Source of the DNA: an uncultured Erythrobacter sp.
GTDB taxonomy: Bacteria; Pseudomonadota; Alphaproteobacteria; Sphingomonadales; Sphingomonadaceae
Length of the DNA: 64,000 bases
Assembly (NCBI RefSeq): GCF_947497915.1
Contig: NZ_CANMIJ010000002.1
Location: 124,001-188,000 of the forward strand
Direction of reading: 5' to 3'
The notes beneath the pieces were generated by a model. That model was not told the origin of the DNA. It worked only from the letters and a program-made list of their open reading frames with translations, and did not search any database. Of the stretch, positions 10,155-20,296 are shown one piece after another (position 1 is the first letter of the stretch; each line of letters starts with the position of its first letter). The position numbers and the translations under genes are program-made.

Positions 10155-10655
10155 ATGAATGACGAGACACCCGACAGCATGATCCCGTATGACGAGATCG
10201 TTCAAGAGGCGCTCCGCGCTGTGGTTGGGCGTGTGCTCGGCGAAATTCAGGAAGGCGGCAGCGAGCTTCCCGGAACGCACCATTTCTACATCACGTTCAA
10301 AACCGAAGCGCCCGGCGTTTCGATTCCCGCTCATTTGAAAGAGCGTTTTCCGGACGAGATGACGATCGTTTTGCAGAACAAGTTCTGGGAACTCGAAGTG
10401 CGCGAAGACGGCTTTTCAGTCGGGCTTTCGTTTAATCAGATCCCGGCGAAGCTCTCTGTGCCATTTGCAGCGATCACCGCATTCGTTGACCCGGCGGTGG
10501 ATTTTGGTCTGCAATTTCAGGCCTCTGGCGAAGAAACCGCGCCAGAATCGCATGAAGATGCGGAGAATGACGGTTCAGAAGGCGCGATTGCCGCTGAACC
10601 GCCGGCGGATGACGGTTCCAACGTCGTCACGGTCGATTTCGGCAAGAAAAAGTAA
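10155..10655 (+). CDS. sspB: SspB-family ClpXP adaptor (alphaproteobacterial type)
   Basis: [19 protein letters not shown]...[41 protein letters not shown]. Confidence 0.85.
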   Translation: MNDETPDSMIPYDEIVQEALRAVVGRVLGEIQEGGSELPGTHHFYITFKTEAPGVSIPAHLKERFPDEMTIVLQNKFWELEVREDGFSVGLSFNQIPAKLSVPFAAITAFVDPAVDFGLQFQASGEETAPESHEDAENDGSEGAIAAEPPADDGSNVVTVDFGKKK

Positions 10656-10706
10656 TCTTTCCTCTGCGCCGGATCATATCGCGGCGGTGAGGGTTGATAA
10701 GATACA

Positions 10707-11081
10707 ATGACTGATCCTGAAACCAAAGATACAGCTTCACAAGAGCGCTCTGCGCCCCAGAAAAAGGGGACGCTACTCCCGCTTAGCCCCAATCCGGCCA
10801 CTAACCTTGTGATCGCCGATATTGTGGTGCGCGGCGCTTCGAGCCTGTTCCGCAAAGGCGTAGAACAAAAGGTTGCCGAGAAAACTGCACATGATCAGAA
10901 CGAAGCTCGCCAGGTTCTGGACGGGCGCGGTATCGTCACCACGCTTGGCCTGTACGGCGCCAGTAAGCTTGCGACCCGTTCTCCGGTTGGGCTTGGCATT
11001 GTGGCGGGCGGATTGGTGCTGAAAACGCTGTATGACCGGGGCAAAGACCGTCAGCGCCGGCTCCGCAAACGCTCAAAATAA
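10707..11081 (+). CDS. hypothetical protein
   Basis: 124-aa ORF with basic C-terminus, between sspB and gmk. Confidence 0.65.
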   Translation: MTDPETKDTASQERSAPQKKGTLLPLSPNPATNLVIADIVVRGASSLFRKGVEQKVAEKTAHDQNEARQVLDGRGIVTTLGLYGASKLATRSPVGLGIVAGGLVLKTLYDRGKDRQRRLRKRSK

Positions 11082-11144
11082 CGCGCAACTCCCCCCGCAT
11101 TTCGCACTCTTGATTTTTGGGCGCGTTTCGCGGCAGAGGGGTGC

Positions 11145-11789
11145 ATGGGCGATTTCAAAACCATCGATAAACTCGCACGGCGCGGCCTGCTCTTCATCCT
11201 GTCCTCGCCATCGGGCGCGGGCAAGACCACCCTTTCGCGCAAATTGCTGGGCGCAGATGAAGACATTAAATTGTCCGTTTCCGCGACAACGCGCCCGCCC
11301 CGTCCCGGCGAAGTGGACGGCGTGCATTATCAGTTCGTCTCCGATGCCGATTTTGACCGGATGGTGGAAGAAGATGACTTTTATGAATGGGCCCACGTCT
11401 TCAATCACCGTTACGGAACGCCCAAAGGTGCAATCCGTGAGGCGTTGAAAGACGGGCAGGATTTCCTGTTCGACATCGATTGGCAGGGCACGCAGCAGCT
11501 TTATCAAAAAGACCAGCAAGACGTGGTCAGCGTCTTTATTCTCCCACCCAGCCTCGATGAATTGCGCCGCCGTCTCGAAAGCCGCGCGCAGGACAGCAGC
11601 GATGTGATCGACGGCCGGATGGAGCGCGCCCGAGCAGAAATCAGCCACTGGGCCGAATATGATTACGTCGTAATCAACGACAACATCGACGAATGCTTCG
11701 ACCGCGTTCGCGAAGTGCTTGACGCAGAACGCATGAGGCGGACACGGCAGACCGGGCTTATCCCGTTTGTGCGGGAGTTAATGGGTTAG
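11145..11789 (+). CDS. gmk: guanylate kinase
   Basis: LFILSSPSGAGKTTLSRKLL; SVSATTRPPRPGEVDGVHYQFV. Confidence 0.97.
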   Translation: MGDFKTIDKLARRGLLFILSSPSGAGKTTLSRKLLGADEDIKLSVSATTRPPRPGEVDGVHYQFVSDADFDRMVEEDDFYEWAHVFNHRYGTPKGAIREALKDGQDFLFDIDWQGTQQLYQKDQQDVVSVFILPPSLDELRRRLESRAQDSSDVIDGRMERARAEISHWAEYDYVVINDNIDECFDRVREVLDAERMRRTRQTGLIPFVRELMG

Positions 11790-11929
11790 GTGGAGGCGGG
11801 CCGGATTGGTTGGCTGAGCGCCCATTTGCGGACTTCGACCGCCGGTTCAATATTCTAGCGAACATTGACGCTCGATTCTTTATCCTCCAGCTTCTTGCTT
11901 GTCCGAAATCAGTCAGGATTGATAATTGT

Positions 11930-12589
11930 ATGCGTGTGCTTTTGCTTGACGGTCATCCTGACGATGGTCGGTTTTCTTCGCATCTTCTAAAGCAGTACGA
12001 GGACGCTCTGCCGCAAGAAGCAACCGTCAAAAGGGTCGCAGTTCGCGACATGGATTTCACCCCGATCTTGCGGTTTGGATATGCAAAACGCGTAGAGTGG
12101 GAACCGGACATTGTAAGCTTCGCGAAGCAACTCGATGAGTGTGATCATTTAGTGGTCAGCTTTCCGATGTGGTGGGGAAGCGAGCCTGCCGAACTGAAAG
12201 GCTTGCTCGACCGCTTGTTTTTGCCCGGCTTTACATTTGCATATCATTCCGACGACCCTTGGTGGGATAAGCACATGGAAGGGCGATCTGCCGATGTGAT
12301 CGCAACTATGGACACGCCGCCTCTCTTCTTGCGTCTAACCTACGGCAATGCATTGATCACACGATGGAAGCGCCAGATCCTTGGCTTCTGCGGTTTCAAG
12401 CCAGTTCGATTTCTGGCTTGCGGGCCTATCAAGCATGGAAACGCAGAAAAGCATGCCGCTAAATGGGAAAAGAAGATTCAGCGAATGGCTCGATCGATCC
12501 GAGTGGCGTCCGAAGATAAAAAGCAACTTCGGCTTGAGAAATTCCTCAATCGAAAGCGTGCGCCTTCGGCTTCCCGTCTCGGCCAATAG
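11930..12589 (+). CDS. NAD(P)H-dependent oxidoreductase, flavodoxin-like (KefF/MdaB type)
   Basis: MRVLLLDGHPDDGRFSSHL; LVVSFPMWWGSEPAELKGLLDRLFLPGFTFAY. Confidence 0.88.
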   Translation: MRVLLLDGHPDDGRFSSHLLKQYEDALPQEATVKRVAVRDMDFTPILRFGYAKRVEWEPDIVSFAKQLDECDHLVVSFPMWWGSEPAELKGLLDRLFLPGFTFAYHSDDPWWDKHMEGRSADVIATMDTPPLFLRLTYGNALITRWKRQILGFCGFKPVRFLACGPIKHGNAEKHAAKWEKKIQRMARSIRVASEDKKQLRLEKFLNRKRAPSASRLGQ

Positions 12590-12690
12590 TCGAAAGCTTG
12601 CCAAACGTCCGCTTTCCAACCCAAATTCGGACATTAGAACCGCCAAAGGATTGGATAAGTGTGAAGCAAGCCAACATGCCGCAGTCACAC

Positions 12691-12722
12691 GAAAAAGCCC
12701 GCCGGATTGCTCCAGCGGGCCA
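12691..12722 (-). terminator. Rho-independent terminator downstream of SDR gene
   Basis: Minus strand GCCCGCTGGAGCAATCCGGCGGGCTTTTT. Confidence 0.75.
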
Positions 12723-12752
12723 TTCCAAATCAAGAATTTCAGTGCGGCTTGA

Positions 12753-13556
12753 TTAGCCAGCAGGATCGTTGAACATGCTTGGCACCGCTGCGTTCACCAC
12801 GCCGCCATCGACAGTAACTGTGTCGCCGATGACATAATCGCCTGCGCGGCTGCAAAGATAGATCGCGGCCGCTGCCATGTCTTCCTTTGTTCCGACCCGT
12901 TTGGCCGGGATCATAGCAGCCGAGGCGTCTGGCGCATTCTTCGCCGCCTTGTTCATCTCGCTCGGGAATGCGCCCGGTGCGATGGAGGTGACGATGATGT
13001 TATCCTGTATAAGACGCGCGGCCATGCGGCGGGTCAGTTGGATCACGGCAGCTTTCGATGCCTGATACGGGTATGTTTCCCACGGATTGATCCGCTGCCC
13101 GTCGATAGACGACACATGGATCACCTTAGCCGGATGATCGCCCTTGCCGCCTGCAACCAGCAGATCGTGCAGTTTCTGCGTCAGGAAAAACGGCGTTTTG
13201 ACGTTCAAATCCATTGTGCGGTGCCAGCCCGCTTCGCTGAATTCGAGGTAAGGCTGGCCCCATGCAGCGCCCGCATTGTTAATCAGAATGTCGAGCTTGT
13301 CTTCGCGCTTGGCCAATTCATCGGCGAGCGCCTGCATGCCGTCCATCTGGCTGAGATCAGCAGGAATGCCGATGACTTTATCCTCGCCAAACTCGGCAAT
13401 GGTTTCCTGCATCTGCTCAACTTTGCGCGCCGAGATATAAACCCGCGCGCATCCTGCGGCGAGCAAGCCTTCGACGAACATTTTGCCGATCCCGCGCGAT
13501 CCGCCGGTGACAAGAGCAACGCGGCCATCAAGGCCGAAAAGTGATTGAATATCCAT
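12753..13556 (-). CDS. SDR family oxidoreductase
   Basis: GRVALVTGGSRGIGKMF; YQASKAAV; start MDIQSLFGLDG. Confidence 0.93.
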   Translation of the reverse strand: MDIQSLFGLDGRVALVTGGSRGIGKMFVEGLLAAGCARVYISARKVEQMQETIAEFGEDKVIGIPADLSQMDGMQALADELAKREDKLDILINNAGAAWGQPYLEFSEAGWHRTMDLNVKTPFFLTQKLHDLLVAGGKGDHPAKVIHVSSIDGQRINPWETYPYQASKAAVIQLTRRMAARLIQDNIIVTSIAPGAFPSEMNKAAKNAPDASAAMIPAKRVGTKEDMAAAAIYLCSRAGDYVIGDTVTVDGGVVNAAVPSMFNDPAG

Positions 13557-13606
13557 AGTGTTCCTTTCTCTCTCGGTAACTCGGCTGCGCCGACTACCTC
13601 CGAGGG

Positions 13607-13657
13607 GCGGCCTTACGGCCGGAGGCCGCTTGGCCTTGCGGTCCAGCAAGCTGGACC
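13607..13657. repeat. two adjacent intergenic hairpins
   Basis: GCGGCCT-(9)-AGGCCGC and GGTCCAG-CAAG-CTGGACC. Confidence 0.6.
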
Positions 13658-13665
13658 GACGCTCC

Positions 13666-14805
13666 TCAATAACCACTCATTTCTGCAACGCGATTGGCGT
13701 GGAAATACGCATCGCCGAGGAATTCCTGCAAAGCGCGGTCGCGCTTCATGTAGAGGCCGATGTCGTATTCATCGGTCATACCGACGCCGCCATGCATCTG
13801 GACGCCCTCTTTCACGGCAAGCCCAGCAGTTTTGGCGACTTTGGCTTTCGCGACCGAGCTCATCAATTCGGCTTTCTCGCTGCCGCCATCGAGCAATTGC
13901 TGGGCCTTGATGACTGCAGCGCGCGCGATTTCGACCTCGGAATATAGGTGCGAGGCGCGGTGTTGCAGCGCCTGAAACTCGCCGATCAGTTTGCCGAATT
14001 GCTTGCGCTGTTTGAGGTAATCGACGGTGATATCCATCGCCCCGCTGGCAACGCCTACGCCTTCGGCAGCGGCTCCGATACGGCCTGCAGTGAGCATCGC
14101 ATTCAAAACTTCGCGTCCGCCATCGACTTCGCCGATAACCGCGTCACCGTCCAGCTCGACGCCGTCAAACTTGGTGTGGGTCGCCATCGAACTATCGACG
14201 AGACGTACGGAATTGTGACTCATATTCGCGGCATCTTTCGGCACAGCGAACAGAGTGATTCCGTCATCGTCCTCATCCGAGCCGCTGGTGCGGGCCGCAA
14301 CGACAAGCATGTCCGCGCTCGCGCCTTGAATGACGAAGCTCTTCGAACCACTGAGTTTGAATCCGTTGCCGGACTTCTCGGCGCGCGTCGTGATGCGGCT
14401 CGGGCGGTGTTTGGCTGTTTCGTCGATGGCGACCGCGAACACGCTGTCCCCTTCGATCAGGCCCGGCAGATAACGACCTTTCAGATCGTTCGAACCATGC
14501 TTGAGCGCAGTCGCGGCTAGCACGGACGATGTCAGGAACGGTGAAGGCGTGAGGTTGCGGCCGATCTCCTCGAGCACAATACCCGCTTCGACATGGCCCA
14601 TGCCAAGTCCGCCATCACCTTCGCCGACAAGCATGCCGGTGAAGCCCATTTCGGCCATCTGCTTCCACAGTCCGTGGCCAAACCCATCGGGGCAATCGCG
14701 GTCACGCCAGTGGCGCAGTTGGTCTTTGATGTTGCCTTGGTCGGCCATGAAACTGGTCGCGGTATCGGCCAGCATCGCCTGATCTTCGTCGTGATAAAGG
14801 GGCAT
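13666..14805 (-). CDS. acyl-CoA dehydrogenase family protein
   Basis: KQFGKLIGEFQALQHRASHLYSEVEIARA; QMHGGVGMTDEYDIGLYMKR. Confidence 0.93.
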   Translation of the reverse strand: MPLYHDEDQAMLADTATSFMADQGNIKDQLRHWRDRDCPDGFGHGLWKQMAEMGFTGMLVGEGDGGLGMGHVEAGIVLEEIGRNLTPSPFLTSSVLAATALKHGSNDLKGRYLPGLIEGDSVFAVAIDETAKHRPSRITTRAEKSGNGFKLSGSKSFVIQGASADMLVVAARTSGSDEDDDGITLFAVPKDAANMSHNSVRLVDSSMATHTKFDGVELDGDAVIGEVDGGREVLNAMLTAGRIGAAAEGVGVASGAMDITVDYLKQRKQFGKLIGEFQALQHRASHLYSEVEIARAAVIKAQQLLDGGSEKAELMSSVAKAKVAKTAGLAVKEGVQMHGGVGMTDEYDIGLYMKRDRALQEFLGDAYFHANRVAEMSGY

Positions 14806-14886
14806 ATCCCTTGGTCCTCTCTGGAGAATTTTTGAGCGGGCCGCCCTCGTTTGTGCGGGGCGGCCCTGCTGAATTGATGCGGTGGT

Positions 14887-16077
14887 TTACGAACCGGGCA
14901 GATCGAGAATGCGTTTGGAAATCACATTGAGCATGACTTCCGATGTGCCGCCTTCGATCGAGTTCGCTTTGGTCCGCAGCCAGCCGCGCGATGGCTTGCC
15001 GCCGCTTGTTTCTTCGCTTTCCCATTCGAGAGAGCGCGAACCACCTGCCGACATCATCAATTCGTGCCGCCGCTTGTTAAGCTCGGTGCCCGCATATTTC
15101 ATCATGTTCGGCTGCGCTGGATGCGCTTTGCCGACTTTGATCTCGTCGAGGAATTTCTCCCCCATCGCGCCGTATGCCAACGCATCGACATCAAACATCG
15201 CCAATTCAGCGCGAAGGACCGGGTCAAGCTCATCACCGCCCTTGGCTGCGTGGCGCGACATTGCCGAACCGACCGTGCCGGTGTTGCCGCCATCCGCGCC
15301 GGAAATCATCTCGCGCTCATGGCCGAGCAGATATTTCGCCACGTCCCAGCCGCGATTGATCTCTCCGACATATGCAGGAATGCCCTCGCCGTAGGATTTT
15401 GGCACCTTCACATCTTCCATGAAGGTTTCGCAGAACGGTGAATTGCCGCTGATCAGTTTGATCGGCTTGGTCGAGCAGCCTTCGCTGGCTGTGTCGAACA
15501 GCATGAAGGTGATGCCTTTATACTTGTCCTCTTTGTCGGTGCGCACGAGGCAGAAAATCCAGTCGGCCTGATCGGCATAAGACGTCCAGACCTTCTGACC
15601 GTTGACGACCCAATGATCACCTTTGTCTTCGCCGAATGTCTGCAGGCTGACGAGATCGCTGCCCGAACCTGGCTCTGAATATCCCTGGCACCAACGGATT
15701 TCGCCGCGGGCAATCTGTCCGAGGAAGTGTTTCTTCTGCTCTTCCGTGCCGAAATGAAGGAGTGCTGGGCCGAGCATCCAAATGCCGAACGAACTGAGCG
15801 GGATGCGCGCTTTGATGCGGGTCATTTCCTGACGCAGCACTTTGGCCTCGGCTGGTGAGAGGCCCGCACCGCCATATTCTTTCGGCCATGCAGGCACGGT
15901 GTAGCCTTTGGCAACGCAGGCATCGAACCACGATTTTTGCGCGTCACTTTTGAAGGTGGCGCGGCGGCCGCCCCAATAAATGTCTTCCTCATCACGAACA
16001 GGCTCGCGCATTTCGGCGGGGCAGTTTGCCTCCAGCCAGCTGCGGGTTTCTTCGCGGAATGTTTCCAGATCGGACAT
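14887..16077 (-). CDS. acyl-CoA dehydrogenase family protein
   Basis: RWCQGYSEPGSGSDLVSLQTFGEDKGDHWVVNGQKVWTSYADQADWIFCLVRTD; EGGTSEVMLNVISKRILDLP. Confidence 0.93.
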   Translation of the reverse strand: MSDLETFREETRSWLEANCPAEMREPVRDEEDIYWGGRRATFKSDAQKSWFDACVAKGYTVPAWPKEYGGAGLSPAEAKVLRQEMTRIKARIPLSSFGIWMLGPALLHFGTEEQKKHFLGQIARGEIRWCQGYSEPGSGSDLVSLQTFGEDKGDHWVVNGQKVWTSYADQADWIFCLVRTDKEDKYKGITFMLFDTASEGCSTKPIKLISGNSPFCETFMEDVKVPKSYGEGIPAYVGEINRGWDVAKYLLGHEREMISGADGGNTGTVGSAMSRHAAKGGDELDPVLRAELAMFDVDALAYGAMGEKFLDEIKVGKAHPAQPNMMKYAGTELNKRRHELMMSAGGSRSLEWESEETSGGKPSRGWLRTKANSIEGGTSEVMLNVISKRILDLPGS

Positions 16078-16106
16078 TTGCCGACTCTCCTCTTTGTGAT
16101 CCCAAT

Positions 16107-16120
16107 TAACGCTAACGTTA
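16107..16120. promoter_or_regulatory. candidate palindromic operator upstream of acyl-CoA dehydrogenase
   Basis: TAACG-CTAA-CGTTA, about 30 nt upstream of the 16077 start. Confidence 0.3.
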
Positions 16121-16299
16121 TGGGAAATTTGCGCGTCCCTGCAAGCGATCAAATTCAGGAAAGCCGCCAAATGGGCATGCCGTAACGTCATACCGGTTTC
16201 ATTTCGCTATGGATTGACGCGCGCCGCAGTGTCCGTAGGTTCATGCGCAATGAGTTGGGAGAGAAATGTGACCGGATTCGGTAACGCCGCTGAGCGCGC

Positions 16300-17745
16300 A
16301 TGGTGCCACGCATGAGCCTTGTTCAAGGCAAATTGCCGTTGCGGCTAAAGCTGATCCACGGCTTTGGCGCGGTTGCATTCGGTGTGAAAGACACCGGATT
16401 TTCGTTCTTCCTATTGCTATTCTACAACCAAGTTCTCGGCATGGATGCTGGACTGGTCAGCCTTGCATTGTTGATCGCGCTGCTGGTGGATGCGGTGGTT
16501 GATCCGATCCTTGGGAACCTGTCCGATCGCACATATACGCGCTGGGGCCGCCGCCTGCCGTGGCTTTATGCCGCGCCGATCCCTCTTGCATTTGCATGGG
16601 TCTTCCTATGGTCGCCGCCGGGCGCGGAGGCTCCGAGCTTTATGGGTCTTGTCGGCATCGCGGTGGTCGTGCGGATCCTTTTGTCAGCCTGCGAAGTCCC
16701 CTCGATCTCGCTTCTGCCGGAGATCACCTCCGACTATGTCGAGCGCACCACCCTGTTTCGCTACCGCTATCTGTCCGGCTGGCTCGGCGGATTGTTTATG
16801 ATGGTGCTCGCCTACAGCGTGTTCCTGTCGGGCGAGAACGGTCTGTTGCAACGCGATGGCTATTATAGTTTCGGCCTGTTCGGGGCAATCCTGATGGTCA
16901 TATCGGTGATGGGATCGGCGCTTGGCCAGCATAAACTGGTGGCCAACCTGCCCGAGACAAAGCCCGCGCCGTTCAGCATCAAAGCCTGCTTTGCCGAGAT
17001 TTACGAGGCATTCAGCGAAAAGGCATTCCTGATCTTCGCCGCCGGCGGCCTTGCTGCCTATATCAGCCAGGGCATGAGCTTTTCCATGTCGAACTATCTC
17101 AATGTCTTCGTCTGGCGGCTCGATGCGACCCCGCTTGGCGAAGGCGGAATGACGATGCTGAACCTTTATCCATTCGCGCTGTTCCTGTCGGTGATCGTGA
17201 TGTTCTTCATTGTCGGTCCGATGCACGCCAAGCTGGGCAAACCGAAAAGCGCAGCGATTTCTGCGCTTATCTCGCTTGTGATCCTGCTTTCGCCATACGG
17301 TGCTTTGTTGATGGGCGCGTGGCCTCAAGTCGGCTCGATGGGATCGGCGCTGCTGCTTTATGGCCTGCTGGTGCCGGGCAATGCGCTCGCGATTGTTGTG
17401 ATGGTTTCAGCATCCTCGATGATTGCGGAAATTGTCGAGGCGTACCAGGAGCGCACCGGAATGCGGGCCGAGGGCGCGTTTTATTCGGGCAACTGGCTGG
17501 TTCAGAAATGCGCCACTGGCGTGGGTATCTTCCTATCTGGCCAGTTTTTGTCACTGGCACAGCTTTCGCCCTCGGCAGACCCGGCCGGCGTGCCCGACAG
17601 CGTGATCAGCGATCTGGTGATCTATTTCGGCAGCGCGACCATCGTGCTGGCCTGTATTGCAGCCTATTGGCTGGGCCGGTTCCCTATCAATCGCGAAGAT
17701 CACGAGGCGCGCGTGGCCGCGATGGCGGCAAAGCCAACCGAGTGA
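16300..17745 (+). CDS. MFS transporter (GPH sugar:cation symporter-like)
   Basis: About 12 hydrophobic segments; GFGAVAFGVKDTGFSFFLLLFYNQVLGMDAGLVSLALLIALLVDAVVDPILGNLSDRTYTRWGRRLPW. Confidence 0.88.
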   Translation: MVPRMSLVQGKLPLRLKLIHGFGAVAFGVKDTGFSFFLLLFYNQVLGMDAGLVSLALLIALLVDAVVDPILGNLSDRTYTRWGRRLPWLYAAPIPLAFAWVFLWSPPGAEAPSFMGLVGIAVVVRILLSACEVPSISLLPEITSDYVERTTLFRYRYLSGWLGGLFMMVLAYSVFLSGENGLLQRDGYYSFGLFGAILMVISVMGSALGQHKLVANLPETKPAPFSIKACFAEIYEAFSEKAFLIFAAGGLAAYISQGMSFSMSNYLNVFVWRLDATPLGEGGMTMLNLYPFALFLSVIVMFFIVGPMHAKLGKPKSAAISALISLVILLSPYGALLMGAWPQVGSMGSALLLYGLLVPGNALAIVVMVSASSMIAEIVEAYQERTGMRAEGAFYSGNWLVQKCATGVGIFLSGQFLSLAQLSPSADPAGVPDSVISDLVIYFGSATIVLACIAAYWLGRFPINREDHEARVAAMAAKPTE

Positions 17746-17841
17746 TTTTGGTAAAATGAGACCTTGGCGCGGCCTGCGCGAACTGCCACGGTCGCCCGCA
17801 AGAGATTCGATTTCAATTAAGGACTAGAGAGGAAAACCCCC

Positions 17842-19179
17842 ATGGATTTTCAGCCAACCGAACGCCAGGTTTATTGGCGCGACCGCGTGCGCGATTTCAT
17901 CGAAGCGCATGTTCGCCCGAATATGGACGTCTATAAAGAGCAGGACATGGCGGGTGATCGCTGGAAAGTGATCCAGATCATCGAAGACAAAAAGAAGCTC
18001 GCGAAAGAAGCGGGCATCTGGAACCTGTTCATGCCGCCGCGCAATGAAGGCCATCACCACGTCGAGGAAACGTTCGAATTTGAAGGCCCCGGCCTCACCA
18101 ACCTCGAATACGCTTTGTGCGCCGAAGAGATGGGCCGCATCGGATGGGCCAGCGAAGTGTTCAACTGCTCTGCACCAGACACCGGCAATATGGAAGTGTT
18201 CCACCGTTACGGTACGATCGAGCAGAAAGAACAGTGGCTGCGCCCGATCATGAACGGCGAGATCCGCTCTGCCTTCCTTATGACCGAGCCATTCACCGCA
18301 TCGTCTGACGCGACCAATATCGAAACCCGGATTGAGCGCGACGGCGATGAATATGTCATCAATGGCCGCAAGTGGTGGTCTTCGGGACTCGGCGATCCGC
18401 GTTGCAAGGTCTCAATTGTGATGGGCAAGACCGATCCGACAGCGGGCCGCCACGCGCAGCAATCCATGCTGCTCATGCCGAATGACGCACCGGGCGTGAA
18501 CATCATCCGCCACCTGCCAGTGTTCGGATATGACGATGCCCCGCACGGCCATATGGAAGTTGAGATGAAGGACGTTCGCGTTCCTGTCACCAACATGCTG
18601 CTGGGTGCAGGTCGCGGTTTCGAGATCGCTCAGGGACGCCTCGGCCCAGGCCGTATCCACCACTGCATGCGCACCATTGGTGTTGCTGAGGAAGCGCTAG
18701 CCAAGATGTGCAAGCGCCTTCAGGAGCGTGAGGCATTCGGCAAACCGATCTATAAGCATTCGGTATGGGAAGAGCGTGTCGCGCGCGCCCGCATCGATAT
18801 CGACATGACCCGTCTGCTCTGCCTGAAGGCAGCGGATATGATGGACAAGGTCGGCAACAAGTCGGCCAAGCAAGAAATCGCGATGATCAAGGTTCAGGCG
18901 CCGAACATGGCTCTGAAAATCATCGACGACGCGATTCAGGCTCATGGCGGCGGCGGCGTTTCGAACGATTATGGCCTTGCCAATGCTTACGCGCATCAAC
19001 GTACGCTGCGCCTGGCCGATGGCCCTGATGAAGTTCACGCCCGTTCGATCGCACGGATGGAGTTTGGCAAGCACGTTCCGGAAGCCGGTCCGACTGCCAA
19101 CGCTCTGCGCGGTGACAGCGGCCGTGCGGCCAATGATGGCGGCAACATGAGCTCGGGCGACATGGGCGCCACGCGCTAA
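17842..19179 (+). CDS. acyl-CoA dehydrogenase family protein
   Basis: [38 protein letters not shown]; long ACAD. Confidence 0.93.
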   Translation: MDFQPTERQVYWRDRVRDFIEAHVRPNMDVYKEQDMAGDRWKVIQIIEDKKKLAKEAGIWNLFMPPRNEGHHHVEETFEFEGPGLTNLEYALCAEEMGRIGWASEVFNCSAPDTGNMEVFHRYGTIEQKEQWLRPIMNGEIRSAFLMTEPFTASSDATNIETRIERDGDEYVINGRKWWSSGLGDPRCKVSIVMGKTDPTAGRHAQQSMLLMPNDAPGVNIIRHLPVFGYDDAPHGHMEVEMKDVRVPVTNMLLGAGRGFEIAQGRLGPGRIHHCMRTIGVAEEALAKMCKRLQEREAFGKPIYKHSVWEERVARARIDIDMTRLLCLKAADMMDKVGNKSAKQEIAMIKVQAPNMALKIIDDAIQAHGGGGVSNDYGLANAYAHQRTLRLADGPDEVHARSIARMEFGKHVPEAGPTANALRGDSGRAANDGGNMSSGDMGATR

Positions 19180-19207
19180 ACCACGCGGGCAAGGGAGAGA
19201 GCCTGAC

Positions 19208-20296
19208 ATGGCGAAAGCAGCAATTCTGAAAACACCCGGTGAAGGCCTTGAGATCGGCGAGATTGAACTCGCCGATCCCATGCCGCACGAGGTTCTGATC
19301 GACACCAAGGCCTGCGGCCTTTGCCATTCAGACCTGCACTTTATCGACGGACACTACCCCCATGCTCTTCCGGCTGTGCCGGGGCATGAGGCAGCCGGTG
19401 TTGTGCGCGCTGTGGGATCAGAAGTGAAAACGGTGAAGCCGGGCGACCATGTCGTCTCTTGCCTCAGCGCGTTTTGCGGAACCTGCGAATTTTGCGTCAC
19501 AGGCCGGATGGCGTTGTGCCTTGGCGGTGCGACCCGCCGCGGTAAGGGCGATGCGCCGCGGCTGACGCTGGCTGGCGGTGATCCGGTCAATCAGATGCTC
19601 AACCTTTCGGCTTTGTCATCCCAGATGCTGATCCATGAAAATGCCTGCGTCACAATCGACAAGAACATGCCGCTCGACCGGGCAGCCGTAATTGGCTGCG
19701 CTGTTACGACCGGCGCAGGCACGATCTTTAACGCCTGTGCAGTGACACCGGGTGAAACGGTGCTCGTGGTTGGGTGCGGCGGAGTTGGCCTTGCGGCGAT
19801 CAACGCAGCAATGATTGCTGGCGCTGGCAAAGTGATCGCCGCTGATCCGCTTCCGGAAAAGCGCGCGCTCGCTGAAACCCTCGGCGCGACGCACACCGTC
19901 GATGCCTTGGCAGACGATGCAGCCAAGCAGATCATCGCCATTTCCGGCGGCGGTGTCGATTGGGGCATCGAAGCGGTTGGGCGTCAGGCGTCTGCGGATC
20001 TCGCGGTAGCAAGTTTGCGGCGCGGCGGCACAGCCGTGATCCTCGGCATGATGCCGCTGGATTGCAAAGTCGGCCTGGGCGCGATGGACTTGCTCGGCGG
20101 TAAGAAACTGATGGGCGCGATCATGGGAATGAACCACTTCCCGGTTGATCTCCCGCGCCTCGTTGATTTCTACATGCGCGGAATGCTCGATCTCGACACG
20201 ATCATCGCAGAGCGGATCAGCCTCGATGATGTAAATGCCGGTTTTGATAAGATGCGTGGCGGCAGCCATGCACGCAGTGTGGTGATGTTCGACTGA
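19208..20296 (+). CDS. zinc-binding alcohol dehydrogenase
   Basis: CGLCHSDLHFIDGHYPHALPAVPGHEAAGVV; VVGCGGVGLAAINAA. Confidence 0.93.
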   Translation: MAKAAILKTPGEGLEIGEIELADPMPHEVLIDTKACGLCHSDLHFIDGHYPHALPAVPGHEAAGVVRAVGSEVKTVKPGDHVVSCLSAFCGTCEFCVTGRMALCLGGATRRGKGDAPRLTLAGGDPVNQMLNLSALSSQMLIHENACVTIDKNMPLDRAAVIGCAVTTGAGTIFNACAVTPGETVLVVGCGGVGLAAINAAMIAGAGKVIAADPLPEKRALAETLGATHTVDALADDAAKQIIAISGGGVDWGIEAVGRQASADLAVASLRRGGTAVILGMMPLDCKVGLGAMDLLGGKKLMGAIMGMNHFPVDLPRLVDFYMRGMLDLDTIIAERISLDDVNAGFDKMRGGSHARSVVMFD

